Shown: in pieces, positions 7,728-16,215 of the stretch
How the letters are laid out: each line of letters opens with the position of its first letter
How positions within the stretch are numbered: position 1 is the first letter of the stretch
DNA from: JANNBN01 sp963763885
GTDB lineage: Bacteria > Actinomycetota > Acidimicrobiia > Acidimicrobiales > JANYDT01
NCBI GenBank assembly: GCA_963763885.1
Contig: CAVXQD010000001.1
Span: 682,001-746,000 of the forward strand
Length of the DNA: 64,000 bases
Direction of reading: 5' to 3'
Position numbers and translations under genes: made by a program
The notes under the pieces: model-generated
What the model was told of the DNA's origin: nothing
Database searches by the model: none
Seen by the model: the letters and a program-made list of their open reading frames with translations, nothing else

Positions 7728-7985
7728 ATGCCACGCCTCCGCAAAGTCGATGTCGAAACGCTTATGGCGGCCATCGACTCGCCGTTGCTCATCGATGCGC
7801 TCCGGACGGCGTTGTCCCATGCCATGGACGTGGAACCATTCGACGATGACTGGCCAGCGCTCATCAGGTTGGCAGGGCAACGGGCCGGATGGACCGATGA
7901 CAGAGTCACCCTGCTGGTTGGCAGGGACAACACTGCCTTGGTTCAGCTCGCAACCGAGCTCAACGAGTTACGCGGGATCGGCTGA
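7728..7985 (+). CDS. Small protein of unknown function in the proteasome locus
   Basis: An 85-residue protein with no signal peptide, membrane segment or cysteine. It looks compact and alpha-helical, with two half-similar stretches rich in Leu, Ala and Asp (residues 7-32 and 36-80). I do not recognise the family. It lies 10 bases after the tandem repeat and 23 bases before the convergent sulfatase stop, between prcA and pafA, so a role with the proteasome is possible but unproven. The frame is well supported by low codon conflict and by the lack of any better reading frame on either strand here. Confidence 0.6.
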   Translation: MPRLRKVDVETLMAAIDSPLLIDALRTALSHAMDVEPFDDDWPALIRLAGQRAGWTDDRVTLLVGRDNTALVQLATELNELRGIG

Positions 7986-8008
7986 CGACGCCAGAAAGTT
8001 GATGCCAG

Positions 8009-9538
8009 TTAGCGCGGCCAGCGAGCCAGGCGTTCGACGTCGTTGAGGTCCAGATGGTTGCGCATGTACTCCTCTGAAGCTTCACGCGGCGGCGTGTAGT
8101 CCCACGGTGTGAACTTCCCAGAACGCATCGCTTGGTCCACCAAACGCCGAGCAGCCTGGTCTTGGAGCACATTGCGTTGAATCTGCGCCAGATCGAATCG
8201 CGCAGCAACTTCGGACCGAAACTCGGCAACCTCCGTTGCGTGCGCCGGGTCCGTTGCCAGGTTGACCTGTTCGGGCGGATCAGCTGCAAGGTTGTACAGC
8301 TGGTCCGGGTCACTGGGGCAATGGATGAACTTCATGGTGGCATTGCGCAGCATCACAATGGGCGCAACGGACCCTTCGGCCATGTACTGGCCAACCACGG
8401 TGCGTTCCTCGTGTTGGCCACCGCAAAGTGGGACCAGCGATTGCCCAGCCATCGAAGCTCCCAGGGCCTCGGACGCACAATCCGCAACGCCGCCGATGTC
8501 GCACAAGGTTGGGAGGAGGTCGACCAACGACACGGGCTGGGCGACGCGCGTCGGAGCGAAACGATCTGGAGCATGAACGACGAGCGGGATCCTTGCCGAA
8601 CCTTCGAAGAAGTTCATCTTGTACCAGAGGCCGCGCTCGCCAAGCATGTCTCCATGGTCTGCCACCAACACAACCACAGTGTTGTCAGCAAGTTTGAGTG
8701 CATGCAACGTGTCGAGCAGACGCGCAGCCCAATCATCGCAGTATGAAACGTTGCCATAGTAAGCGTGCCTAGCGTTTCGGACTTGCTCTGGGGTCACTGC
8801 AGTTCTGAGCGCGTCGATAGCTCCACGAAGACGAAGCGAATGCGGGTCGTCGTCTACCGGTACGTCTCCGTGGACCGGCATGGGAATTGCGTCGTGGTCG
8901 TAGCGGTCCCAGTACTGCTGGCGGGTGACATACGGGTCGTGCGGGTGCGTGAAACTTGCGACCAAACAGAACGGCCTGTCATCGTCTGCGCGGGCAAGGT
9001 CGTGCAGCGCACGGACCGCGTGGTAGCCAACCTCGTCGTCGTAGAGCAGTTGGTTGGTCACTTCGGCAACTCCGGCCCCCGTGACCGAATCCATGTTGTG
9101 ATACCACCAGTCGATGCGCTCAAGCGGAGACCGCCAGTCCGGCGTCCAACCGAAATCGGCGGGGTAGATGTCTGGAGTGCGGCGAGACTCGAACCCGTGC
9201 AACTGGTCAGGCCCAACGAAATGCATTTTGCCTGACAACACTGTGCGATACCCGCCAACTCGCAAGAGGTGAGCAAACGTCGGGATGGTGCTCGCCAGGT
9301 ACGCGGCGTTGTCGTAACCCTTAGTCGTGGACGGCAGCTGACCCGTCATCATGCAATACCGGGCCGGTGTGCAGAGAGGGCTGTTGGTATAGGCGGCGTC
9401 AAACACCACGCCTTCGGCGGCCAACCGATCAAGCGTGGGTGACTGCACCACGGTGTTGCCGTAACAGCCAAGGGCTGACGGGGTGAGCTGGTCGAACATG
9501 ATCACGAGCACGTTCGGTTTGTCTGGTCTGCCTGTCAC
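8009..9538 (-). CDS. betC: Choline-sulfatase-like sulfatase
   Basis: A 509-residue alkaline-phosphatase-fold sulfatase. The signature CTPAR (Cys56 from the chosen start) is the site that formylglycine-generating enzyme converts. KPNVLVIMFDQ at the N-terminus supplies the metal Asp. GKMHFVGPDQLHGFE and DIYPADFGWTPDW, and the C-terminal NHLDLNDVE segment, are typical of choline-sulfatases, which release choline from choline-O-sulfate. GTG 9538 is chosen because it places the conserved N-terminus at residue 7; an ATG at 9592 would add 18 residues and lie in an inverted repeat. No signal peptide, so cytoplasmic. It stands alone, with no choline transporter or betaine genes in the window. Substrate is inferred from motifs. 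Confidence 0.8.
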   Translation of the reverse strand: MTGRPDKPNVLVIMFDQLTPSALGCYGNTVVQSPTLDRLAAEGVVFDAAYTNSPLCTPARYCMMTGQLPSTTKGYDNAAYLASTIPTFAHLLRVGGYRTVLSGKMHFVGPDQLHGFESRRTPDIYPADFGWTPDWRSPLERIDWWYHNMDSVTGAGVAEVTNQLLYDDEVGYHAVRALHDLARADDDRPFCLVASFTHPHDPYVTRQQYWDRYDHDAIPMPVHGDVPVDDDPHSLRLRGAIDALRTAVTPEQVRNARHAYYGNVSYCDDWAARLLDTLHALKLADNTVVVLVADHGDMLGERGLWYKMNFFEGSARIPLVVHAPDRFAPTRVAQPVSLVDLLPTLCDIGGVADCASEALGASMAGQSLVPLCGGQHEERTVVGQYMAEGSVAPIVMLRNATMKFIHCPSDPDQLYNLAADPPEQVNLATDPAHATEVAEFRSEVAARFDLAQIQRNVLQDQAARRLVDQAMRSGKFTPWDYTPPREASEEYMRNHLDLNDVERLARWPR

Positions 9539-9589
9539 GGTGGCCGACTCTAGGCCGTCTCTCGGCCGACTGACCCGGCCAGCAACCTT

Positions 9590-9633
9590 CATCCGTCACG
9601 TAACCGTCTTTCTGTGCGGCTTCGTGACGGATG
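9590..9633. promoter_or_regulatory. Inverted repeat between sulfatase and pafA
   Basis: CATCCGTCACG (9590-9600) and CGTGACGGATG (9623-9633) are perfect complements separated by 22 bases, in the divergent spacer between the sulfatase gene and pafA. They may be two half-sites for one regulator or a hairpin in either 5' leader. Confidence 0.4.
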
Positions 9634-9693
9634 AATCGCGAAAATCGCGGCAAACGCCAGGTGTCGGCGCGAGCGCGCTAGGTTCGATCTCAA

Positions 9694-11052
9694 ATGGAAC
9701 GGCGTATTTTCGGGCTAGAGAACGAGTATGGGGTCACATGCACGCTGCGCGGGCAGCGTCGGCTGAGCCCAGACGAGGTGGCCAGGTATTTGTTCCGGCG
9801 CGTGGTCTCCTGGGGACGCAGTAGCAACGTGTTTCTGGAAAACGGGGCACGGCTCTACCTCGATGTCGGTAGCCACCCGGAATACGCCACACCAGAGTGC
9901 GACAGCCTCACGGACCTCATCACCCACGACAAGGCAGGTGAGCGCATCCTCGAGTCCCTTTTGGGTTCAGCCGAGCAACGGCTGCGCGAGGAGGGCATCA
10001 AAGGCGACATTTACCTCTTCAAGAACAACACGGACTCCGCCGGGAACTCCTACGGCTGCCATGAGAACTACCTCACCAGTCGACGTGACGAACTCAGCCA
10101 CTACACCGAAGTACTCATCCCGTTCCTGGTCAGCAGAAGCATCTATGCCGGCGCAGGAAAGGTTCTGCAAACCGCACGCGGTGCCGTGTACTGCCTTACC
10201 CAGCGCGCTGAGCACATTTGGGAAGGCGTCAGTTCAGCCACCACACGAAGCCGACCCATCATCAACACGAGGGACGAGCCCCACTCAGACGCCGAACGAT
10301 ACCGGCGCCTGCACGTCATCGTGGGGGACTCCAACATGAGCGAGTACACCGCCTTCCTCAAGGTGGGCGTGGCCTCCATCATGCTGCGCATGCTTGAAGA
10401 CGAATCCGTGGTCCTCCGAGACATGACCCTGGAAAACCCCATCCGCGCCATCCGCGAAATCAGCCACGACATGACGTGTCGCCGCCGGGTGAAGCTGGCT
10501 AACGGCCGCGAAGCAAGTGCGTGGGACATCCAAAGCGAGTACCTCAACCGAGCGCTGAAGTACTCGCAGACCAAGGGCTTCAACGAAGAGGAAATGAAGG
10601 CGCTCGCCATGTGGGAACACGTCATGACCCGCATCGAGCAAGACCCACTCACCCTCGACCGAGAGTGCGATTGGGTCATCAAACACAAGCTCATCGAGGC
10701 TTACCGTGCCAAGCACGACCTGCCGCTCTCAAGCCCCAAGATTTCGTTGATCGACCTGCAGTACCACGACATTGTCCGCAGCAGAGGTTTGTTCTACAAG
10801 CTGCAGGCTCGTGGCATGGTGGAACGTATGTGTACCGATGAAGCTATCGACCTCGCCATCGACACACCGCCGCAGACCACTCGCGCAAAGCTCCGTGGCG
10901 ATTTCATTAAGCGTGCCAAAGAACGCAAACGGGACTTCACGGTTGACTGGGTCCATCTGAAGATCAACGACCAGGCCCAACGCACCGTGCTGTGCAAGGA
11001 CCCGTTCAAATCAAAGGACGAACGGGTCGAGAAGCTGATTGCGTCGCTGTAA
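9694..11052 (+). CDS. pafA: Pup--protein ligase PafA
   Basis: A 452-residue ligase that uses ATP to phosphorylate the C-terminal Glu of deamidated Pup and joins it to target lysines. GLENEYG (residues 7-13) and the catalytic Asp57 in ARLYLDVGSHPEYATPE match the family; INTRDEPHSDAERYRRLH is shared with Dop. The shorter stretch before Asp57 and the overall length identify it as PafA and not Dop. ATG 9694 is the only sensible start (MERRIFGLE). pafB begins on the very next base after the stop, so the genes are co-transcribed. Confidence 0.96.
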   Translation: MERRIFGLENEYGVTCTLRGQRRLSPDEVARYLFRRVVSWGRSSNVFLENGARLYLDVGSHPEYATPECDSLTDLITHDKAGERILESLLGSAEQRLREEGIKGDIYLFKNNTDSAGNSYGCHENYLTSRRDELSHYTEVLIPFLVSRSIYAGAGKVLQTARGAVYCLTQRAEHIWEGVSSATTRSRPIINTRDEPHSDAERYRRLHVIVGDSNMSEYTAFLKVGVASIMLRMLEDESVVLRDMTLENPIRAIREISHDMTCRRRVKLANGREASAWDIQSEYLNRALKYSQTKGFNEEEMKALAMWEHVMTRIEQDPLTLDRECDWVIKHKLIEAYRAKHDLPLSSPKISLIDLQYHDIVRSRGLFYKLQARGMVERMCTDEAIDLAIDTPPQTTRAKLRGDFIKRAKERKRDFTVDWVHLKINDQAQRTVLCKDPFKSKDERVEKLIASL

Positions 11053-12105
11053 ATGTCCCGTCTCGAACGGCTCGTCAACCTGACAGCAGCGTTGCTTAAT
11101 GCCGAACGGCCTGTGACGGCCGAACAGATCCGAATTCGCGTCCCGGGTTACCCGGACGACAAAGCCTCGTTCCGACGCCAGTTCGAGCGAGATAAAGACG
11201 CGTTACGTGAGCTCGGGTTCCCGTTGGTCACAACAGCCGAGCCAGCTGGAAGTCCTGCCAAATACTCCGTCGACCGAGACCGCTATTACCTCCGAGACCC
11301 TGGCCTCACTCCAGACGAGTTGTCGGCTCTGTCCATGGCCGCAGAAATTGTTCGACTCAACGGACTGGGGGACCGGCGCCTTTACGACGCACTCTGGAAA
11401 TTGGACGGGTCGGCAACATCACCTCGCCCAGGCAAAGGAGCACTGACCACCGGGCGACCATCCGCCGATTCCGCGCCCATAACTCCCGCAGACGCGACAC
11501 CATTGTCGATGCAGTCGCTGGATGCGGAACTTCCGGCCGATGCATCTCTCGCAGCGGTTTTCGATGCGATAGCAAGCGCACGTGCGGTGGCTTTCCGCTA
11601 CCGAGACGAACCGCGATCTGTAGTCCCACGGTCGCTGTCGTTCGAGAACGGCCGCTGGTATCTGGCTGCGTTCGATCTGGACCGACGAGACGAGCGGTCT
11701 TTCCGAATTGATCGCATCGACGGCGATGTCATGGTGACTACGCCGGCTGACCTCGCAACGGTGCCGCCAGCACCGAGGCGCGCAAGCCCAAGCCGCAGCC
11801 CATGGGAACTGGGCACAGGGGAACCGGTCGAGGCACTTGTCCGAATCGATCCAGCACACGCGCCCTGGGCAGAACGCCACGTCGGATCAGAAGCAGTACA
11901 GAGCCGACTGCCTGATGGAACCATCACCCTGCGCCTTCTCGTCCGGGGCCCCGATGCGTTCCGATCGTTCGTCCTCGGATTCTTGGATGGCGCCGAAGTG
12001 CTTTCCCCGCCAGCGCTACGCAACGACTTTGTTACCTGGCTGCGCCAGAAGTCCACGCCAGCAGCGAGAACTGCAACCAAGGCCTCAGAACTGAGCCCCC
12101 GATGA
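11053..12105 (+). CDS. pafB: WYL-domain transcriptional regulator PafB
   Basis: A 350-residue protein with an N-terminal winged helix (about residues 1-65) and a WYL domain (about 175-240, VAFRYRD and RWYLAAFDLDR). In mycobacteria PafB and PafC act as one regulator that activates many DNA-damage genes independently of LexA. ATG 11053 directly abuts the pafA stop, and the stop overlaps pafC (ATGA). An Ala/Pro/Thr-rich linker around residues 120-160 separates the two domains. Confidence 0.9.
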   Translation: MSRLERLVNLTAALLNAERPVTAEQIRIRVPGYPDDKASFRRQFERDKDALRELGFPLVTTAEPAGSPAKYSVDRDRYYLRDPGLTPDELSALSMAAEIVRLNGLGDRRLYDALWKLDGSATSPRPGKGALTTGRPSADSAPITPADATPLSMQSLDAELPADASLAAVFDAIASARAVAFRYRDEPRSVVPRSLSFENGRWYLAAFDLDRRDERSFRIDRIDGDVMVTTPADLATVPPAPRRASPSRSPWELGTGEPVEALVRIDPAHAPWAERHVGSEAVQSRLPDGTITLRLLVRGPDAFRSFVLGFLDGAEVLSPPALRNDFVTWLRQKSTPAARTATKASELSPR

Positions 12106-13034
12106 AGCTGACAGCAGAGCAGCGCCTTGCTCGACTACTCGCGATGATCCCGTGGATCGTTGCTCACGACGGGCCTTCGGTCGAAGACGTGTGCATCCGC
12201 TTCGAGCTGAAGCCTGCCGACCTAGCGAGCGACATTGGGCTGCTCTACCTCTGCGGCCTTCATCCCTACACGCCCGATCTACTCATCGAGGCCGAGATCC
12301 GAGACAAACGGGTCTGGGTTTCGTACGCGGACTATTTCAGCCGACCGCTTCGCCTCACCCCGGTGGAAGGTCTGGGTCTTCTGACTGCCGCTCAAACGCT
12401 GCTGGCAGTACCCGGCACGGATGCAAACGGCCCGCTTGCGCGTGGACTGGCGAAACTTGCGGCATCACTTGGAGCGGACGACGCTGTCAAAGTTGACCTA
12501 GGTACCGCTCCGGAAGATCTGCTCGCAACTTTGCGAAATGCAGCGCAGGCCCGAACCCAGATCGAGATCGACTACTTGTCGTTTTCCCGTAATCAGAGGA
12601 CGACGCGCCTTGTCGATCCAGATCACGTCTTCGTGGCCCAGGGCCAGTGGTACGTGGCCGGTTGGTGCCATCTCGCGGACGCTGCGCGGACATTCCGTGT
12701 TGACCGGATAGCGCAGGCACGGCTGACCGGCACTTCACGAACCACCGTTCCTGCTGCAAGCCCTCCGCAACTGTTCACGCAAGTCGCTGCCGGCGGTGAA
12801 GCCGTTATTCGCCTTGCGCCCACAGATCTGTGGGTTATTGAGCAGTATCAAATCATCGAGCAGACCACCGCGAAAGACTCAGCAGTCCAGGTACGCCTCG
12901 CTGTTTCCGACGCTGCGTGGCTCGACCGCCTTGCACTGCGGTTGTCCCTTGAAAGCGAAGTACTCGAAGGACCGGAGGGCTGGAATGGAACACCGTCGGC
13001 CGCAACAACGGTGCTGGCCCGCTACCTGACCTAG
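12102..13034 (+). CDS. pafC: WYL-domain transcriptional regulator PafC
   Basis: A 310-residue partner of PafB. The N-terminal helix-turn-helix part begins MKLTAEQRLARLLAMIPWIV, and the WYL domain is at about residues 145-205 (IEIDYLSFSRNQRTTR, QWYVAGWCH). It overlaps pafB by four bases. In the mycobacterial order tatA follows; here a signal peptidase, a phosphodiesterase and a zinc-ribbon gene come between. Confidence 0.9.
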   Translation: MKLTAEQRLARLLAMIPWIVAHDGPSVEDVCIRFELKPADLASDIGLLYLCGLHPYTPDLLIEAEIRDKRVWVSYADYFSRPLRLTPVEGLGLLTAAQTLLAVPGTDANGPLARGLAKLAASLGADDAVKVDLGTAPEDLLATLRNAAQARTQIEIDYLSFSRNQRTTRLVDPDHVFVAQGQWYVAGWCHLADAARTFRVDRIAQARLTGTSRTTVPAASPPQLFTQVAAGGEAVIRLAPTDLWVIEQYQIIEQTTAKDSAVQVRLAVSDAAWLDRLALRLSLESEVLEGPEGWNGTPSAATTVLARYLT

Positions 13035-13048
13035 TCACGCGACGTGAC
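13034..13048. promoter_or_regulatory. Palindrome at the pafC stop / lepB upstream region
   Basis: GTCACG-CGA-CGTGAC is a perfect 6-bp inverted repeat with a 3-base centre, overlapping the end of pafC and 55 bases before the lepB start. A dimeric regulator site is possible. Confidence 0.3.
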
Positions 13049-13102
13049 GGTTTCGCAAATGTTGGGGAAAGGACCACCGCTGAGCGTGTCGAAGTCTCGG
13101 GT

Positions 13103-13768
13103 GTGATCAAGACGCTGGAACGCTTTCGTGACGATTCGCCTGCCGTCGACGGTCATGGCGATCCCGCACCGGCCTCACGAACGGAGCTCACCGGCCGCAC
13201 GGTGCAACGTGGGCCCGCCGGGCTGCAACACACTGGACCCACACGCCGACGAGCGGTCACGGAATGGGTCGTTGTAGTACTTGCTGCTGCGACAACCGCG
13301 TTCATCGTCCGAACCTCAGTGCTCCAGCTGTTCTACATCCCGTCGGAATCGATGTCCCACACGCTTGAGGTGGACGACAAAGTGATGGTGGACAAGGTGA
13401 CTCACCGCATTTCCGGTGTCAGTCGAGGCGACATAGTGGTCTTCCACCGGCCAGCGAATTTGCAGGGGACCACGATCAACGAGCTCGTCAAGCGTGTCAT
13501 TGCGGTTGAAGGCGACACCATCGAGGCAGTCAACGGTCAGGTGTTCTTGAACGACGTTGCGTTGAACGAGCCCTACCTGGTGAAGCAGGGGACCACTCGG
13601 AATCTGCCGAAGACCACCATTGGCGCAAATCAGTTGTTCATGATGGGAGACAACCGAGAACGCTCAAGCGATTCACGCGTCTTTGGTCCAATCCCAGAAA
13701 ACACGGTTGTTGGACATGCGCGGGCGATTGTCATCCGGCATGGCCGGATTCATCTCCAGACCCCGTAA
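13103..13768 (+). CDS. lepB: Signal peptidase I
   Basis: A 221-residue membrane protease that removes signal peptides from exported proteins. A basic N-terminal cytoplasmic stretch (to about residue 52) precedes one membrane anchor (EWVVVVLAAATTAFIV). The catalytic Ser83 is in YIPSESM and the general-base Lys130 in ELVKRVIAVEGD; the GDNRERSSDSR box is near residue 190. GTG 13103 is the start. The 3' end overlaps the opposite-strand phosphodiesterase gene by 38 bp. Its position beside the Tat genes groups export functions. Confidence 0.93.
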   Translation: MIKTLERFRDDSPAVDGHGDPAPASRTELTGRTVQRGPAGLQHTGPTRRRAVTEWVVVVLAAATTAFIVRTSVLQLFYIPSESMSHTLEVDDKVMVDKVTHRISGVSRGDIVVFHRPANLQGTTINELVKRVIAVEGDTIEAVNGQVFLNDVALNEPYLVKQGTTRNLPKTTIGANQLFMMGDNRERSSDSRVFGPIPENTVVGHARAIVIRHGRIHLQTP

Positions 13769-14489
13769 CAACGCTCATCATCCGGGCCGTATCGTCGCAA
13801 TAGAACCCGTCGATTTCCATTCGAATCAGGTCAGCCAAAATTCGTTCGTGTTGCGCGTCCCATCCAAAACATGTCCGCTCGAAGCGGTGGAACAACGTGG
13901 TGAGCCCCGCGGTCCAATCCGTGTGATGCATGTTGATTGCGTCAATGCCGGCTTGCGAAAGCCTGGCCGCATGGCGCTCCGGACCGTCCTTCAGACGTTT
14001 CAGCCGCGTCGAATCGACCAACAAGACGTCATGAGCTAAGCCTCGCTTCGAGGCGAGAAACTCCCAATCGGGGCTGCACAGCCACAGTCGTTCTGCGGCA
14101 CCGGCGGCCCGGGCCGTTGCAAGAACAGCGTCGAGCGCGTTGCGATCTTTGAGATCAAGAGAGATCTGGAACGCCGCGCCATGGGACGCATACAAGTCGC
14201 CGAGGGACGGTATGTGCGCTGGAAGTTGATCTCGGGTGTACTCCGCGATGGCACGTTTTCGGAGTCGGGTGGCCACGATGCCATCGTGATCGAGAACCGC
14301 GATCCCGTCGGCTGTCACCCACACATCGCTTTCAAGACCCGTCGCTCCCTTTTCAAGTGCAAGGCCGAACGACCCAAGGGTGTTTTCCGGCGCGTGAGCT
14401 CTATCACCACGATGGGCAAACGCTATGGGTGGTGAGCGACGGTAGCGAGGCAGTGGGACGCCACCTTCGGTGAGAGCAGGTTCAACCAT
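13731..14489 (-). CDS. Glycerophosphodiester phosphodiesterase
   Basis: A 252-residue GDPD-family enzyme that splits glycerophosphodiesters into glycerol-3-phosphate and an alcohol. The TIM-barrel motif FAHRGDRAHAPENTLGSF carries the catalytic His/Arg and the metal Glu, followed by ESDVWVTADG and DHDGIV with the second His. No signal peptide, so a cytoplasmic form of the UgpQ type. It runs against the pafC-lepB-tat genes, and its last 38 bp overlap lepB tail to tail. Confidence 0.88.
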   Translation of the reverse strand: MVEPALTEGGVPLPRYRRSPPIAFAHRGDRAHAPENTLGSFGLALEKGATGLESDVWVTADGIAVLDHDGIVATRLRKRAIAEYTRDQLPAHIPSLGDLYASHGAAFQISLDLKDRNALDAVLATARAAGAAERLWLCSPDWEFLASKRGLAHDVLLVDSTRLKRLKDGPERHAARLSQAGIDAINMHHTDWTAGLTTLFHRFERTCFGWDAQHERILADLIRMEIDGFYCDDTARMMSVVTGSGDESGHAG

Positions 14490-14547
14490 CGAACGTCGAA
14501 GTTAACGCACCCTCAAGTCACCCGAAGAACCAGCCGAAAGCACCTTT

Positions 14548-14925
14548 ATGACCAAGATTCGTGCAACGTGCCCGACGTGCGGGAATGTCGAGTTCGGTGT
14601 GCAGTCGATTGTGGTTCTCGGCCACTCGTCAACAACCGGGACGAGTTCAGCCGCATATCTGACAAGCGGACCGCGAGGCGGGTCGGCGACCTACCGTTTC
14701 GACTGCCCCTGTTGCGACCGTCCAGTTCTGCGACACGCCGAACGGGAAATCATCGAGCTCCTGCTGTCCGTGGGAGTACCCGTGGAATCTCCCAAGGTTG
14801 CCATCGAAGCACTTCGACCCGAAGCGGCCAACCTTCCTGCATTCACGCTCTCGGACGTGGATCGTTTACGCGAGGCGATGTCTGCTCCCGATTGGTTCTC
14901 CCGATTACACGAATCGGGTCGTTGA
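14548..14925 (+). CDS. Zinc-ribbon protein of unknown function
   Basis: A 125-residue protein with CPTCGN at residues 9-14 and CPCCDR near residue 53, two C-x2-C knuckles that probably bind one zinc. The C-terminal half is helical (LSDVDRLREAM). No known enzyme motif is visible. It lies 60 bases before tatB on the same strand and may share its transcript. Confidence 0.65.
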   Translation: MTKIRATCPTCGNVEFGVQSIVVLGHSSTTGTSSAAYLTSGPRGGSATYRFDCPCCDRPVLRHAEREIIELLLSVGVPVESPKVAIEALRPEAANLPAFTLSDVDRLREAMSAPDWFSRLHESGR

Positions 14926-14984
14926 GTTCACAACAGCGTTAGCCGGGATCAGAAGGGACAATCGGCACCGTAGAATGACCTGCT

Positions 14985-15470
14985 GTGGGTAGCGTCGGCT
15001 TCTCGGAGATCGCCGTCATCGCGGTCCTCGCATTATTTGTCCTCGGGCCAGACCGGCTCCCGCAGGCCGCTCGGTCTATCGGCAAAGCCATCTCCGAATT
15101 CAGGCGTCTCACGTCAGGCGCCCGCGCTGACCTCGAGCAGGCCCTCGATGCCACCGGGATGCGAGACACCCTGGCCGAGATTCGTGGCACGGTGGATGAA
15201 CTCAACCCTCGTCGCATCGTGACGGACTCGCTCCGAGCGGTAGAGCCGTCTTACGGCACGCAGCAGTCATCGTTTGCGGCTGACGCCGATGTCGCTGACC
15301 CAGCATTTGTGCCGCCTCCCGACGCGGATGTTTCTGGCGAGCCAGACCTCAGCTCCGCTTCAATTGGCGACGCTGCGATTGCGGCACCGTCAATTTCTGC
15401 CTACCGCGACATTCTCGACGACTCTCTCAACGACATTCTCAACGACGAGCCTGGATCGGTGGCGTCGTGA
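14985..15470 (+). CDS. tatB: Twin-arginine translocase subunit TatB/TatA type
   Basis: A 161-residue protein with one N-terminal membrane helix and an amphipathic helix, part of the complex that exports folded proteins. GFSEIAVIAVLALFVLGPDRLP has the Glu at position 8 and the GPDRLP hinge typical of TatB; TatA usually has FG at the hinge. The C-terminal half (from about residue 80) is acidic and variable. GTG 14985 is the start. Its stop overlaps the tatC GTG (GTGA). In mycobacteria the gene at this locus is called tatA; no separate tatA is in the window. Confidence 0.8.
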   Translation: MGSVGFSEIAVIAVLALFVLGPDRLPQAARSIGKAISEFRRLTSGARADLEQALDATGMRDTLAEIRGTVDELNPRRIVTDSLRAVEPSYGTQQSSFAADADVADPAFVPPPDADVSGEPDLSSASIGDAAIAAPSISAYRDILDDSLNDILNDEPGSVAS

Positions 15471-16210
15471 CAACAGCACAAGCACAGACTGCTGATGCCG
15501 AAGGCCGGATGACCCTTCGCGGCCACTTAGTTGAACTTCGCCAACGAATGTTCAAGGCGGCCATTGGCCTTGTTGTCGGTTGTGTACTTGCGGTGATTGC
15601 CCTCAACCGTGTGATTGATTTCATGGTGGGTCCATATCGTGACGCCACGGGCGACCCAACCCGCACCTTGAAGACGTTTACGCCTACCGAGGGCATCACC
15701 ATCAAAATCAAGCTGATCACTTATCTGGGGCTCTTCTTCGCCTCGCCGGTGTGGCTGTACCAATTGTGGCGGTTCATCGCCCCGGCGTTACACCGGAAAG
15801 AAAAGCGATACGCAATTCCGTTCGTCTTCGGGTCGCTCTTGCTGTTCATCTTCGGTGCGTTCATGGCTGTCATCACCATGCCGCAGGCAATGAAGTTCTT
15901 CGAGTCAGTCAACGGTGCAGACTTTGAGTCGTTCTACAGCCCCGGCAACTACATCTCGCTGTACACCCTGATTGTTTTGGCGTTTGGAATTTGTTTCGAG
16001 TTTCCAGTGGTTCTCGTCGCGTTGCAGTTGGCCGGCGCCGTTTCCAGCAAGCAACTCCTCAAGGGGTGGCGCTACGCCATCGTCATTGTGGCGGTCATCG
16101 CCGCGGTTGCCACACCAAGCCAAGATCCCTTCACGTTGTTCGCAATGGCTGGTCCGATGTGGCTGTTTTACTTCGGTGCAATCGGTATCGGCAAGGTGCT
16201 CAAGAAGTAA
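15467..16210 (+). CDS. tatC: Twin-arginine translocase subunit TatC
   Basis: A 247-residue polytopic membrane protein that recognises twin-arginine signal peptides. Six membrane segments can be seen. The N-terminal cytoplasmic motif MTLRGHLVELRQRMFKA and the FASPVWLYQLWRFIAPALHRKEKRY loop carry the conserved Glu and Pro-Trp-Arg features of the family. Start GTG 15467 overlaps tatB; helY follows after 5 bases. Confidence 0.95.
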   Translation: MTTAQAQTADAEGRMTLRGHLVELRQRMFKAAIGLVVGCVLAVIALNRVIDFMVGPYRDATGDPTRTLKTFTPTEGITIKIKLITYLGLFFASPVWLYQLWRFIAPALHRKEKRYAIPFVFGSLLLFIFGAFMAVITMPQAMKFFESVNGADFESFYSPGNYISLYTLIVLAFGICFEFPVVLVALQLAGAVSSKQLLKGWRYAIVIVAVIAAVATPSQDPFTLFAMAGPMWLFYFGAIGIGKVLKK

Positions 16211-16215
16211 CGCCG

